Below, in pieces: positions 38,419-53,403 of a DNA stretch of 64,000 nt (its first letter is position 1; each line of letters begins with the position of its first letter). Under the pieces are notes generated by a model. The model saw only the letters and a program-made list of their open reading frames with translations, was not told the DNA's origin and did no database searches. A program made the position numbers and the translations under genes. The stretch is from Antennarius striatus (lineage: Eukaryota; Chordata; Actinopteri; Lophiiformes; Antennariidae): assembly GCF_040054535.1 (NCBI RefSeq), contig NC_090792.1, forward strand, positions 2,217,001-2,281,000, given 5' to 3'.

Positions 38419-38582
38419 ATACTTACCTGGCAGGGGAGATACCATGATCAGCAAGGTGGTTCTCCCAGGGCGAGGCTAAGCCATTGCACTGCGGCTGTGC
38501 TGACTCCTGCGAATTCCCCAAATGTGGGAATCTCGACTGCATAATTTCTGGTAGTGGGGGACTGCGTTCGCGCTCTCCCCTG
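38419..38582 (+). ncRNA. rnu1: U1 snRNA, copy 52 (reference form)
   Basis: RNA identical to copy 1; C to T at -3 and a private CCGGGAAAAGG in the spacer. Confidence 0.95.
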
Positions 38583-39168
38583 ATCCACATGTCAAAGGAA
38601 AAATGTCCACCACTTCCTCCATGCAGACCAATCCATGTGTAATTTGCGTTGGAGTGCCGGGAAAAGGCCTCACTGGTGCCTTTGCCCTGTTCAGACGAGG
38701 CCCACGAGTCCTGCCCGGCCTGGCTCGCTGGAGAAAAGGGGGAGTGTACGGAGAGTGGGCTTGACATGTAAAATGTGCAGCGATTGCACCACGCTCTTGC
38801 TGAGCTTGCGTTGTGCTCGTGAAAGGAAACCTGTCCAGATATCGGTGCTCGCACAGCCCCCGTGGTTGTTTGATATTGGAGTGATTGATGAGCTCTTTTC
38901 TCTGTCTCTTGGACACAGGAAGCGCTTCCAAACTAGCTATCATTGGAAACTTCATTTGTGGAATGGAGAAATAAACCAGTAGACACGTAAACCACAGGGA
39001 TAGTACTTGTTGCCCACACGTCCAAAACAGTGTTGAGCCGCGCAATTGATCAATTGCACGAGTGTCTGGTGTGTGTTATATTCTTTACTCTCCAACACTT
39101 CAAGCGTGCACCACGATCCAGGGGTGTGCGTCTGGGAAGCAGCACGCTGCCTCAGACAGCTCAAGCTC

Positions 39169-39332
39169 ATACTTACCTGGCAGGGGAGATACCATGATCA
39201 GCAAGGTGGTTCTCCCAGGGCGAGGCTAAGCCATTGCACTGCGGCTGTGCTGACTCCTGCGAATTCCCCAAATGTGGGAATCTCGACTGCATAATTTCTG
39301 GTAGTGGGGGACTGCGTTCGCGCTCTCCCCTG
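39169..39332 (+). ncRNA. rnu1: U1 snRNA, copy 53 (reference form)
   Basis: RNA identical to copy 1; spacer marker CTGTCAAGATA shared with the unit at 41,419. Confidence 0.95.
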
Positions 39333-39918
39333 ATCCACATGTCAAAGGAAAAATGTCCACCACTTCCTCCATGCAGACCAATCCATGCGTAATTTGCGTT
39401 GGAGTGCCGGGGAAAGGCCTCACTGGTGCCTTTGCCCTGTTCAGACGAGGCCCACGAGTCCTGCCCGGTCTGGCTCGCTGGAGAAAAGGGGGAGTGTACG
39501 GAGAGTGGGCTTGACATGTAAAATGTGCAGCGATTGCACCACGCTCTTGCTGAGCTTGCGTTGTGCTCGTGAAAGGAAACCTGTCAAGATATCGGTGCTC
39601 GCACAGCCCCCGTGGTTGTTTGATATTGGAGTGATTGATGAGCTCTTTTCTCTGTCTCTTGGACACAGGAAGCGCTTCCAAACTAGCTATCATTGGAAAC
39701 TTCATTTGTGGAATGGAGAAATAAACCAGTAGACACGTAAACCACAGGGATAGTACTTGTTGCCCACACGTCCAAAACAGTGTTGAGCCGCGCAATTGAT
39801 CAATTGCACGAGTGTCTGGTGTGTGTTATATTCTTTACTCTCCAACACTTCAAGCGTGCACCACGATCCAGGGGTGTGCGTCTGGGAAGCAGCACGCTGC
39901 CTCAGACAGCTCAAGCTC

Positions 39919-40082
39919 ATACTTACCTGGCAGGGGAGATACCATGATCAGCAAGGTGGTTCTCCCAGGGCGAGGCTAAGCCATTGCACTGCGGCTGTGC
40001 TGACTCCTGCGAATTCCCCAAATGTGGGAATCTCGACTGCATAATTTCTGGTAGTGGGGGACTGCGTTCGCGCTCTCCCCTG
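39919..40082 (+). ncRNA. rnu1: U1 snRNA, copy 54 (reference form)
   Basis: Identical to copy 1 across the RNA. Confidence 0.95.
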
Positions 40083-40668
40083 ATCCACATGTCAAAGGAA
40101 AAATGTCCACCACTTCCTCCATGCAGACCAATCCATGTGTAATTTGCGTTGGAGTGCCGGGGAAAGGCCTCACTGGTGCCTTTGCCCTGTTCAGACGAGG
40201 CCCACGAGTCCTGCCCGGCCTGGCTCGCTGGAGAAAAGGGGGAGTGTACGGAGAGTGGGCTTGACATGTAAAATGTGCAGCGATTGCACCACGCTCTTGC
40301 TGAGCTTGCGTTGTGCTCGTGAAAGGAAACCTGTCCAGATATCGGTGCTCGCACAGCCCCCGTGGTTGTTTGATATTGGAGTGATTGATGAGCTCTTTTC
40401 TCTGTCTCTTGGACACAGGAAGCGCTTCCAAACTAGCTATCATTGGAAACTTCATTTGTGGAATGGAGAAATAAACCAGTAGACACGTAAACCACAGGGA
40501 TAGTACTTGTTGCCCACACGTCCAAAACAGTGTTGAGCCGCGCAATTGATCAATTGCACGAGTGTCTGGTGTGTGTTATATTCTTTACTCTCCAACACTT
40601 CAAGCGTGCACCACGATCCAGGGGTGTGCGTCTGGGAAGAAGGACGCTGCCTCAGACAGCTCAAGCTC

Positions 40669-40832
40669 ATACTTACCTGGCAGGGGAGATACCATGATCA
40701 GCAAGGTGGTTCTCCCAAGGCGAGGCTAAGCCATTGCACTGCGGCTGTGCTGACTCCTGCGAATTCCCCAAATGTGGGAATCTCGACTGCATAATTTCTG
40801 GTAGTGGGGGACTGCGTTCGCGCTCTCCCCTG
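40669..40832 (+). ncRNA. rnu1: U1 snRNA, copy 55 (G50A)
   Basis: G50A with the GAAGGACG flank, like copies 6, 30 and 31, but with C155 and G142 unchanged. Confidence 0.92.
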
Positions 40833-41418
40833 ATCCACATGTCAAAGGAAAAATGTCCACCACTTCCTCCATGCAGACCAATCCATGTGTAATTTGCGTT
40901 GGAGTGCCGGGGAAAGGCCTCACTGGTGCCTTTGCCCTGTTCAGACGAGGCCCACGAGTCCTGCCCGGCCTGGCTCGCTGGAGAAAAGGGGGACTGTACG
41001 GAGAGTGGGCTTGACATGTAAAATGTGCAGCGATTGCACCACGCTCTTGCTGAGCTTGCGTTGTGCTCGTGAAAGGAAACCTGTCCAGATATCGGTGCTC
41101 GCACAGCCCCCGTGGTTGTTTGATATTGGAGTGATTGATGAGCTCTTTTCTCTGTCTCTTGGACACAGGAAGCGCTTCCAAACTAGCTATCATTGGAAAC
41201 TTCATTTGTGGAATGGAGAAATAAACCAGTAGACACGTAAACCACAGGGATAGTACTTGTTGCCCACACGTCCAAAACAGTGTTGAGCCGCGCAATTGAT
41301 CAATTGCACGAGTGTCTGGTGTGTGTTATATTCTTTACTCTCCAACACTTCAAGCGTGCACCACGATCCAGGGGTGTGCGTCTGGGAAGCAGCACGCTGC
41401 CTCAGACAGCTCAAGCTC

Positions 41419-41582
41419 ATACTTACCTGGCAGGGGAGATACCATGATCAGCAAGGTGGTTCTCCCAGGGCGAGGCTAAGCCATTGCACTGCGGCTGTGC
41501 TGACTCCTGCGAATTCCCCAAATGTGGGAATCTCGACTGCATAATTTCTGGTAGTGGGGGACTGCGTTCGCGCTCTCCCCTG
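41419..41582 (+). ncRNA. rnu1: U1 snRNA, copy 56 (reference form)
   Basis: RNA identical to copy 1; spacer marker CTGTCAAGATA as after copy 53, three units away. Confidence 0.95.
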
Positions 41583-42168
41583 ATCCACATGTCAAAGGAA
41601 AAATGTCCACCACTTCCTCCATGCAGACCAATCCATGCGTAATTTGCGTTGGAGTGCCGGGGAAAGGCCTCACTGGTGCCTTTGCCCTGTTCAGACGAGG
41701 CCCACGAGTCCTGCCCGGTCTGGCTCGCTGGAGAAAAGGGGGAGTGTACGGAGAGTGGGCTTGACATGTAAAATGTGCAGCGATTGCACCACGCTCTTGC
41801 TGAGCTTGCGTTGTGCTCGTGAAAGGAAACCTGTCAAGATATCGGTGCTCGCACAGCCCCCGTGGTTGTTTGATATTGGAGTGATTGATGAGCTCTTTTC
41901 TCTGTCTCTTGGACACAGGAAGCGCTTCCAAACTAGCTATCATTGGAAACTTCATTTGTGGAATGGAGAAATAAACCAGTAGACACGTAAACCACAGGGA
42001 TAGTACTTGTTGCCCACACGTCCAAAACAGTGTTGAGCCGCGCAATTGATCAATTGCACGAGTGTCTGGTGTGTGTTATATTCTTTACTCTCCAACACTT
42101 CAAGCGTGCACCACGATCCAGGGGTGTGCGTCTGGGAAGCAGCACGCTGCCTCAGACAGCTCAAGCTC

Positions 42169-42332
42169 ATACTTACCTGGCAGGGGAGATACCATGATCA
42201 GCAAGGTGGTTCTCCCAGGGCGAGGCTAAGCCATTGCACTGCGGCTGTGCTGACTCCTGCGAATTCCCCAAATGTGGGAATCTCGACTGCATAATTTCTG
42301 GTAGTGGGGGACTGCGTTCGCGCTCTCCCCTG
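42169..42332 (+). ncRNA. rnu1: U1 snRNA, copy 57 (reference form, last in array)
   Basis: Last gene before the array ends, yet the RNA is identical to copy 1. Its promoter and 3' box match the standard unit. Divergence begins only about 110 bp past its 3' end. Confidence 0.95.
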
Positions 42333-42432
42333 ATCCACATGTCAAAGGAAAAATGTCCACCACTTCCTCCATGCAGACCAATCCATGCGTAATTTGCGTT
42401 GGAGTGCCGGGGAAAGGCCTCACTGGTGCCTT

Positions 42433-42528
42433 TGCCCTGTTCAGACGAGGCCCACGAGTCCTGCCTCGTCTGGAGAAAAGTGAGTGTACGGAAACTGGGC
42501 TTGACATGTAAAATGTGCAGCAATTGCA
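42433..42528 (+). repeat. Decayed end of the U1 array
   Basis: The spacer after the last gene remains alignable but has lost about 10 bp around GTCCTGCC and a few bases in the G run, and carries scattered substitutions up to GTGCAGCAATTGCA. Beyond this no similarity to the unit is seen. Confidence 0.8.
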
Positions 42529-43828
<1,300 letters not shown>

Positions 43829-44114
43829 GTCATATCCCCCCTCTGTCCTGTAATGTGTGAATTGATGTTCCTTATGAGAAAAAAATTGACGCCTTGGGGT
43901 GGAAACAGCTTCACTTAATTTCTCCCAGTTTGAGAGAACTATTGTGTGTTAGTGTGTGTCTGTGTGGAGAATGTAAATGTGCTCAAGCTACAAATAAGAC
44001 CTGTTAGCTTGAAATCAGTAAACCAGTAAACCAGTCTTGGTTGTATTTCCCTTTTCTGTTTTGTTTCATTGCATCCTTTCCATTTCAAGATCTCATTTAC
44101 TCTTCTTCCAACTT

Positions 44115-44115
<1 letters not shown>

Positions 44116-44197
<82 letters not shown>
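44116..44197. repeat. (GATA)n microsatellite, about 82 bp
   Basis: Uninterrupted AGAT/GATA tetranucleotide run. Confidence 0.99.
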
Positions 44198-46950
44198 GTT
44201 TCCAACTTTCAGGAGGAGAGGATCATGGTGAATTAACTTTATTCATCTCTAATGTGATGAATAATGTGTTAATTAAAATCATAAACACCATTGGCTCCAC
44301 TTCTGGGTCCAATTCCTTAAATTCCCCATTCCTCTCTCTCTCATAAACATGACACTTATCGACTAAAAATAGGTGCCTGCGGTAGCAGAAAATGACATAC
44401 AGCAGTGAGAGAGAAATTCAACAGTAAAGTCAAGGCTAGATGGCTATAAGAGAATCAATTTTGCCGATTATAGCCTTCATTTGTATCTCAACTTCAGTTT
44501 AACCAGCTATGAATATTTTTCAGAATTATTCACTTAAAAATGGTCTCTTAAACAAACTTTAAATACTTTCAAGAACTCATCACTTCTGCTATGACCCCAA
44601 ATATGTTTCATGATCCCTGAACCCAGCTAATATGAGAGAAATTTATGACACTGAAGACAAACCACACTGCAAAAAAAAGAAAAAAAGAAGGCATTACTTT
44701 ATTGAGATAACAAAAGGAACCAACTTGAAACAAAGAAACTAAGAAAATCTAGTTAAGTGTAGCACTGTAGACACGTACTTATACTGCAGCTAGGACCACG
44801 GTCTAGGTTTGGAAGAGCAGGATAGAAATATACTCAAGAATAACAGACAAGAGGATGAGTTTAACTGCTGTGCTATTTATTCAGGAAATAGTAGGAAAAA
44901 CAACGCTCATGACATGCCCAGTTACTGTATAAAATATGGGCACAGCTTCAAAATCTGAACAGCAAAGTTGGTAAATAATGGCTTTAAATCCTCCTCCCGT
45001 CTCATGGCCAGCAGGAATTAATCCTACAACTTCCATGACAAAAATCAAATGACATTTTAAAAAATATTTATCACCTCAGTGAGCTCATGATAAAAATCCT
45101 TTGTTTTAAGTTTTCTGCAATATGAAGCTGTGTTCTTTTGGTAATTTATGGTCTCATTTAGAGCAAAACACAGGGTAAAGTAGGGCATGCCTTAGGGTGT
45201 GGCTACCTTGTTACTGAATGGTTGCTGCCATGCTGTATGATTGGGTTATCGGATGATATTAGCCTTGCCCAACTCTCCAAAAAACAAAACAAACAAACAA
45301 ACAAACGAAAACAGATGGATGCCATGCCAAACCTGTAGCTACAAAACTGTCATTCACAATCAATGTGGGACATAACAGCAGAGCATCGTTGTTGTTTTTT
45401 TGTTGTTTTTTTCTCAAAAATAAAATTTTTTCTGAGGGGTATAGCAGGGGAACAGATTAATGGAATAAATTGCTTTACATTGCTCTCAGACAAAAAAGAA
45501 AAGAAAAGGGAATTTCTCTGTGATGTTCATTCTCTGGAATCTAAAAATGCCAACCTCTTCCACTTTATCTTCACTGATGTACACATGTTATTCTCTTGTT
45601 CCTTATACAAAATTCCATAAACTAAACAGATCTGATTTGTTGGTGAGATAAACAGGTGGTAAGGTGCTGAGAAATAGAGAGATATATGGTAAAACATGTG
45701 AAAACCAAGATTAAGATTAAGTTTGAGGAAAAGAGTTCATGTTATCTTTATAAAACAGAAGTATGTGAAAGTAATTGATTATATTTTCATACTTCTGTGT
45801 TGTACAGCAGACTTGCTGCCAAGAGATTAATCTGTGTTAACACCGCTATTAATTTAGAGAGTGCTATTGAAATGATAAACCCACTCTGTGGGTTTGCATA
45901 GTTAATAGCACCTTTGGTAGAACATGTGCAAGTTAATTGTGAATATGTGTGTACAAATTTCTGCTCATACACAACCTGAAGGACAGATTTAAATTCTTGA
46001 AACGCACACAAATACCAGCATCTAAAAATCACTATCACACACTTGTCATTTGTTTTAGTATTTTTCTCTCTGCCTTCAGAATTATTACATTAATTGGATT
46101 TTATGCAGCTTTAGTAGGTCTCAAATCAATCAGGTCGCAGAAGAGTGGATGGTATTTGAGAGCGACACATCATACTCTCACACAGCAATTAAGCATTCAG
46201 GGCTATGTTGTTCTCTTGGGATGCACAATGGATGCACTTGCCCACTTGTCAAACATATGGTGACTCATCACTGTTGTCCAGTATTACCTGTAGTTGCAGC
46301 TCTGCTCACCCCTCCAATGGGCATTGTTCTTTGTAATGAGGGTTCATATACTTGATGAAGAGCTGTTGTTGCTGAGGTAGTCTGATCACGCCCTGTATTG
46401 ACATTCTCAGTCACCTGCGTGAGCCCTTGACACACTAATGGTTGAGCATTGTGCTCATTAAATGTGAGCTGTTGAACACAAACCCAAATCTACTGTTCAG
46501 ATCGATTTTTTCTCCAGCAATACACCTTTTTTCAACGCCAAACATCTTTTCTTTTCACCATGTTGATAGACAAAGTGGGCATGCTTTGCATTTCTTAAAA
46601 AGAGACATGGATGAGTTCTAAATGCTTAACAGTACCAACATCTGTGGAAACATCTGTATTTGTCGGGTTTTTCCATTCCATCATTCAGGGATTTCATTTT
46701 AATTTGTCAACCATCTGCATTTCAGTCATGAGAAACAAGTGACCGAAGTAAAGATTACTGTTTATTTCAGAATATGAATATGAGCTAATTATTCCAACAC
46801 AGATCCTTGGGTGATTAAACTCTTTAGGGAGATGTGATTGAAAGAACTGCGTCCAGAGCAAATAAATCCACCACCACTCTACCACACTAGTCACACGCGT
46901 GTATCTATATCTGTACTGTATGTAAGTACAGAACCGTAACTCACGCAAAC
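44198..46950. other. AT-rich non-coding stretch
   Basis: Nothing recognised as a gene. It contains an A-rich tract near 44,670-44,690 and a (CAAA)n run at 45,279-45,306. Open frames are under 105 codons and without recognisable motifs. Confidence 0.5.
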
Positions 46951-47080
46951 AAAGGGCCTGTAGGCATGCAAGTGATGGGGAGGTAGAGTCCCAGGCAGCG
47001 ACTTGGTGTGCCCAATGAGCAGCTTATAAAAGGGCCTCAGCAGGTGAACCGGCAACTCCCACTGCTAGTTCACACTCCAG
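46951..47080 (+). repeat. Dispersed repeat family, copy B
   Basis: GGGCCTGTAGGCATGCA, then GAGGTAGAG, GCAGCGACTTGGTGTGCCC, AATGAGCAGCTTATAA and the tail CTAGTTCACACTCCAG. It aligns with the copy at 55,431 over its first part and with the minus-strand copy at 42,782 at its end. Confidence 0.65.
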
Positions 47081-48490
47081 ATTTTAAAATCAGGTGAAAG
47101 CATCCTGGTTGACTCTCCAGCAGTAGCCTTTGGACGTCCCCTCGGAACATCTACCTCTGCTGAAGTGTGTGAGGTCTTTCTGCTGTTCTTGACAATGATC
47201 CACAACACTGATGTAGCAACTTGTTACTGATTAAACTCCAAGCTGTTTGAATTTGAAGAGCCCAGTCTGATAGAGAATTTGAGCAGACGTTTTATACATT
47301 GAGAATTAATGAGTTTCAATTCCACATTCATATTCTAGTCGGTTCTGTGGTACAAAAAGGTCACAGAATGATGTTTTGACAGGTGGGAGCAACGATGAAC
47401 TCACTAATGGGTCTAACTCCCTCGCCAGACAATGGAGCATGGTGTGTGTGCGTGTGTGTGTGTGTCTGTGGTTTTTTTTTTACAGAAAAAGCACACTATA
47501 TTTGCTAAAATGCTTTTATCTGGATGCAGATTCTGCCAAGATTTAATTTTAATGTGCTCGTTTCTTTTGCGCCTCATGCTGCCTGGCATCAAGATACTTT
47601 ATTTTATTATTTTTTTTAAATGTTATTTCAAATAATATTCTTACGCCTACATCGCCAAGATATCCTCATTTCTCTCTATTAATGAGTGAAATCTGTTTAT
47701 TTATGCGTAGGTTTTGGTTGCTTTCTTTTGCTTTTAGTGAAGCTAAACCAAACTAGGTTTTATTCATTTTTAATACATTTAATTTTCCTTTTAAATATTC
47801 TATGTTTCGTTTCAAACCTGGCTTTGGCTTACCAGAGTTCTGTCTCAGGCTTAATGGAACTTTCAGCAGTTAAGTACAAGAAGTGAAATGTGGGCTCTTT
47901 GAGTATAAAACATACTGTACTGCATAAGACTAAACAGCTGATGTGTGTAATTGAACATAGCACAGTGAAATAAAAACGAGTAAATGTTACATATTGCTCA
48001 AACTACATTAGTTATTTTTACAGACCTATTTTCTGAAGTTTTTTTCCCCCTTCTATTGTGCTCAGTGATAAAAATATTATTGAATAAAATCATGGGCATT
48101 CATGCACTTCCTGTCTGTTGTCACAACATAAAGTAGTTATCTTATTTGAATTCAGTCTTTCATAGTTGATGACCAATCTGCTGCCAGTTCAATAATTGAT
48201 CCCTGGATGTTTTTAACCAATTTAGAAAAGCTGTAATAGTTCAATAATGGCAGGGTCATCCTCGAAAGGTTCAGGTCAAGTAAAGAGGGGCGATTTGGGT
48301 AAATGTATGACTGTTTGCTTGTTGCTCTGTTATAACATAAATTCTTTTAATTTGTCAGGTAATGACCCCCCCCCCACAATCCATCAATCAAGCATCAAAC
48401 TATCAAACTGAATAAAGAAAACTAACATAAAACACAAGTTAGGACATTAACTTTGCTCAAAACATTTTTGTTAAAATGGGCTTATTTACT
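47081..48490. other. AT-rich non-coding stretch
   Basis: No supported gene. Holds an imperfect (TG)n at 47,442-47,470 and poly-T and poly-C tracts. Confidence 0.5.
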
Positions 48491-48634
48491 GCATTGTGGG
48501 AAATCTAGTTTCAGGTCAAAGCACACTTTTGACCTGTTCATTTTTGGACACTAACCTTTCATGCTCTCGCGGGCCACATACAATGACGGGACGGGCCACC
48601 TTTGGCCCCCGGGCCTTGAGTTTGACAGATGTGC
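48491..48634. mobile_element. hAT-like DNA transposon terminal fragment
   Basis: Contains GCGGGCCACATACAATGACG, GGGCCACCTTTGGCCCCC and GGGCCTTGAGTTTGACA. This GGGCC-rich end closing in GAGTTTGACA resembles the terminal region of Charlie-like hAT elements widespread in vertebrates. Only one end is visible, with no transposase frame and no partner terminal repeat, so it is an old remnant. The class is recalled, not searched. Confidence 0.55.
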
Positions 48635-51600
48635 CTTCAGTGATCCTTCATATGATGCTCTGCCTAACAAGATTCTTTGTGGACACTGATTTTGCACCCC
48701 AAACCCCCCAAGAAACCCAAAACAGAAAAAACCCCCAACATTGACATTGTCCTTGAAGTATTCAGTTGTCGTCATTCTTGTCCTTCACTTCCTCTTATTG
48801 CTGCTCTTTAACTGCTCTGGCTTTGTCGTCTTTTCCAGAGCATTACTGACTGGAGTATGTGGTTTTCCTGATATTTACATCACATAAAATGTACCTGTCT
48901 TTTACCACCATTCAACTTTTTGGGATGACCTTTATGTGGTTTTAAATGCTAGTTTGATAGTGGAAGGTAGACCAACTTCCTTATATTGGCACACAACAGG
49001 ATTATGTAAAACACACTGGCGTGATTTCCACAGCAGAAGAATGAGGCTTGGATGAAAATGGAACTCAATTTAACACTGTAGTATGGATTTGGACAGATGG
49101 ATGGAGCCAGGAATTTGTTTCACATACAAAAACAGGAATCTGTGATGTATGGGGGGAGGATTAGTGCCAATGGCATGATTAATTTCATCTTCCTCATCTG
49201 CGGAGGTTCCATTAATGCCAAGAGGTACCCACATGTTGAAGAGCAACATCTGCTGCCATGCAGCTGACATTTTTGTCAGAGACGTGTCACAATAGCATGT
49301 CTTTAGAATGAACGAAGAGGAAATAGACTCACCTGACAGACCTGACCCCCCCCCCCTTGAATTGTGAGGTGCATTATGAAGCATTGAATTAAAAAACAAA
49401 AGTCAATGCAAATAAGAAACAACTTGAACACAGTGACTCATAGAATCAAAATATTTGCTGATTGATTGCGTGGATTGATGAATTCATGAATTCACGAATC
49501 ATTTCATCTGTGATGATTTCAGTAAATGCAATGGAATTGGAGACCGTTTTCGCAAGATTGAGTGTGTATGTTTAGTTATAATTGCTTCCTAAAACAGAAT
49601 TAAATGAAGTCATCAATCTGTTCTTGCACGCTAAAGAAAACCAGACTAATGGAGTGTGTGACTTGTGAGTTCATTCTTGTGTTTGTGTGTGTGCTTGAGT
49701 TCAAGTTTGATGTTGTGTACAGTATGCGTATAACCACATCTTTATACTTCTCTCTGTATTACCAAAGCAATTTATGTGTGTCAGCAAGGTTGCTAGTTAC
49801 CAAAGCAGAACAAAAGAGAATAGAGTTCTGTTAGGTCGAGCAGAAGACAATAATAACTGTAAGAGAAGGCAGTCCTATTAATTAACAACTTGCTGATTCA
49901 TGCTGTGGTCTGCAAAAACAAAAAACCCAAACAAACAAACAAACAAACAAACAAACAAACAACAGCATAGAAAACCACTGAATCAATCCCACTTCTATAT
50001 TTTTCTCTCTACTTCTTTCTTTAAACACACGAGAAAAAAAAAAAGTCATAATGTGAAATATGCAAACTGGAGTGACAAGCAGATCACTTCTCTACTGTTG
50101 ATGGACATGAGTACATTCAAGATTGACCCTTACCAGAAATGAGGGGTCAAATTTTCAGACATGTGTTCATGTAAACACTTATTTTTCCATCAGAGAATGT
50201 TTGTGTCCTCTTTTGAAAGGAATATTGGCAGAATGAATAAATCTGTCTTTCAAACCACGTCTGTTTTATAACAGAAAAGGTCACGGACATTATTATTTAG
50301 TATTGGCCATAAGAGGGCTTAGGGCTAGACTGTCTTAAAAACTAACATTCCACTGAAAGTTTACTTTGATAAAGTGATGTGCTAAATATTCATATCTTTT
50401 GTGTCAGGTTATAGATTTCTGTTGTGTTCTGTCCGTTACAGAGTTTTAGGTCAACTCATAGAATACAGAGTGGCACAGGGCAGAGCACTCTGGCGGACTG
50501 TTGTCAATGGCCTACGCTCCAGGGGGGGCGATGGGCTGAGATATAGAATTTGGGAATTTACTGTGATTAAAATTGCTTGTTTAAAAATATTACATGTTCC
50601 CTGAGTTGCAGTTGAGTTGCACTAAATGCAATGTGAAGCTAGAGGTTATTGGTTCTGTGGGTATTTGGTGATAAAATATGTGAGGAACATTTCTTTTGTA
50701 GAAAACTAAATGATCACCTTAGCTATGACAATTTATTATGAAGGGAACTGTAATGATAAATTTCATGTTAGTTAAAATTTGATTAGAAATCTTGGAATTT
50801 AAAACAAACAGGGCTACAGAATATTTAAGTACACTTGAATATTTTATGTGCGAACCAGAACTTTGCCATAAATTCAAAAATAACATTCCATGACTTGTTA
50901 CAGAAAGTAAGGTAAAACAATATATAGTTGATACTGAAGACATTGGCGTGTTCCGTATGATTGATGAGACAGTGTGTTTTTTGTCCAGCTCTGTCTCTCA
51001 TTTTTCACGTCAATGTCGCTCTTCATTCTCCTCCTCCTCACTCTCGTGTCGTTATCCATGAAAGTTGTCAAGGCAACCGTGCAAGACTTCATGAGACAAA
51101 TGACTGGCAGGGTGTTAGGTACATGTGTGTTAGCTTTTTGTGCTATGTTTAACATTGCTGCAACCAGATAAAGCCCCTGTCTCTAGTTAATTATAATGAC
51201 AGATATATTGCGTGTCTGTGTGTGCATGTAAAGAGTCGAGTAACATATTTCTTTGTGTGCAGATATTGTCAACTTAGAAAGATGGTTACAATGAGGACTA
51301 ACAATTGTATTTAAGACCACTTTAATTACCGAAACATGCCAACGTCAACATGTTTAGTCATTCATTCAACAATAACACGACAACGAAAACCACACACATG
51401 AGCAGACAGATGAAGACAACGTAGTAAGATTGCAATGCTTTCTACAGTTTGTCAATAGCAGAATTTATCTTTCTTGAATAAAAGTGCAACTATATTGGCT
51501 TTGTGTATTGCATTCACATTCAGCAAAGCATCAACAATCAAATGCTGTGCAACCATCATATGAGTGCATTTTTTTTTCATTTTAGACAGTTTTTGTGCAG

Positions 51601-52351
51601 GTTTGCAGATAAAGACTGGACAATTTTTACAGCTTGACTTTTAGAAAGCAACAAAGCATTGATGGTAAACTAAATAATATAATACATTTTTAACAAAAAC
51701 AGAAAAAATAAGCAAAATCAACAGATGGGATTGGGGAAAAAACCCCCCCATAAATCAGTAGTGAGTGCTACGGATGAGTAAAAGCATGCTGCATGAATGC
51801 TGTGCTATAAAAACAAGGGAAAGGAAACCAAAGCCAAAACACAAAGGCATGCGAGGTAAAGAGGAGACTTCTGCCAGGTTTGTGTGTCCCCTGGTACTGA
51901 TTAAGATCCTGTTGGGCTTCAGCCCTGCAGAAAAAAAGCACAGCAATGTGATTCAAGCAGAGGGCCAACACACTCCATTAACACTAGGTAAATAGTATTG
52001 TGCAGTTTATAAAATATAAGAGGATAAAAATATCTAAATTAAAAGGGCCTTTAAAATCTTGCTCCAATTGTCTCAGTCATATTAATTATTCCTCATCACA
52101 GATGGCGATGTGCTTCCCAATTGAAATCTGTAAAATGCAGTTTAATACATTGTGCAATAGTACTCCATTTTACAACATATCACAAATTAGACATTTATAA
52201 ATACTGCACAGAGTTTCTAAGGTCAATGAAGATAGTTTGGGTGAACAGCAGATGACAACCTTATTGATAGCAAAATAAAAATGAGATTATAATTACGCAT
52301 TCATTTTCTTGTAGATGAGACCACTGTAATTGTCTCAGCTACAGTTACTCC
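48635..52351. other. AT-rich non-coding stretch
   Basis: No supported gene. Includes C-runs at about 49,347 and 51,744, an (AAAC)n run at 49,928-49,962 and ordinary AT-rich sequence. Open frames are under 110 codons and not protein-like. Confidence 0.5.
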
Positions 52352-52463
52352 TTTGACTTATGGACACATGGGGGTTGCTGGAGCCTACATGGGGACATGG
52401 GGAAAACCTACAAACTCAACAGAGAAGGATTCAAACCCCGAACCTTCTTGCTGTGAGGTGATA
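52352..52463 (-). mobile_element. tRNA-like dispersed repeat fragment
   Basis: On the minus strand: CCTCACAGCAAGAAGGTTCG, then GGTTTGAATCC (close to a tRNA B box, GGTTCGANTCC), then TTGAGTTTGTAGGTTTTCCC. This order is typical of an abundant teleost repeat with a tRNA-like head. Same family as the fragment at 63,634. Confidence 0.6.
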
Positions 52464-53127
52464 ACAAGAAAGTTTGTTGGAATAATGTGAAAAAAGTGTT
52501 CTTGAGTGAGTGACTTGTAGTTTTACAACTTGCAGACTTTGTTGCGTTAGAGTCTGAAATATGGATGAAAATAAATGCTTGACAAAATAATTTTAATTTA
52601 TACACTGAAAATACTTTTTTTGCTTTGTTCATGTACTGTTTCATTCTTTTTTGGTGACCACTTATCCTCTATATGGAGCCTACACTACTCAGCAAACATG
52701 ATCTGAGCAGCATGTGAATGAACCACCTATTTTATAAGTAACGTTTTATTTTCCTGTTACTTTGCTTTTACTCCAACCCCAACAGATGTGTAGTCATCTT
52801 TGAGTGACTGCAGGGCCTTGTGGGTTGCGGGCAGGAAACATTTAAAATGTATTAGTATTTAATCTTTGAACTTATATGAGTGAAAATCAAACATATGAAT
52901 GGAGGAATGACAGAAGGAGGGGAAAACACATTGAAGACAGAATTATTCATTTCCCTAAATGGCAGCATGCATTTTTCATAAAGCAGCAGACATAACTGCG
53001 GGATGGGGTTGTGACTAATACGTCAAAATACTCCATCACTTGAGAAACTTTGTGTCAGACAAGAACAAAACAAGTTTCAGTGAAACTGAAATGAACAAAA
53101 ATCCTAAAGAAGTGGAGTACAGTACTT
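52464..53127. other. AT-rich non-coding stretch
   Basis: Nothing recognised beyond AT-rich sequence. Confidence 0.5.
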
Positions 53128-53266
53128 CCATCCATCCATCCATCCATCCATCCATCCATCCATCCATCCATCTGTTTTCTTGTAGGCAACTGCCGTCATC
53201 TACAGCTGCCTATCCTCCGCGGGTTCTGCTGGAGTCTGTCCCATCTGGACAACACCCCGGATAATC
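53128..53266 (-). repeat. (CATC)n with dispersed-repeat tail
   Basis: About 45 bp of CATC repeats, followed by CTGCCTATCC, GCTGGAGTCTGTCCCATCTG and CACCCCGGAT. Such a tail (GGATGGATGG on the other strand) commonly ends the abundant tRNA-like fish repeat, here reversed and decayed. Confidence 0.6.
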
Positions 53267-53403
53267 ACGGAGGCACGAAGAACTTTAACTTTTGTTTGTC
53301 AGAGGTTTTGTTGTTGATTAATGATCCACATGTTTGAGCAAAACCACAACACATATTTTTACTTTCTGTCAGACTGTAAAATGGTGTACCTATTTAAAGT
53401 TTT

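Larger units (their letters stand above)
1..42528 (+). repeat. Tandem array of U1 snRNA genes, 750-bp unit
   Basis: Head-to-tail array with the same orientation throughout. U1 starts are spaced exactly 750 bp apart from 1,141 to 32,641, and mostly so after that. Exceptions are 758 bp (8-bp duplication of taaaatgg near 731-746), 421 bp (deletion after 32,699), 748 bp (2-nt loss inside the copy at 33,812) and 859 bp (109-bp duplication after 36,060). Units differ from each other by only a few substitutions. The first bases lie inside a spacer, so the array most likely continues to the left. At the right, similarity fades between 42,433 and 42,528. The spacer is moderately GC-rich, unlike the AT-rich DNA after the array. 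I found no 5S, U2, U5 or tRNA gene in the spacer. Tandem U1 arrays are known in frogs and other animals. Confidence 0.97.
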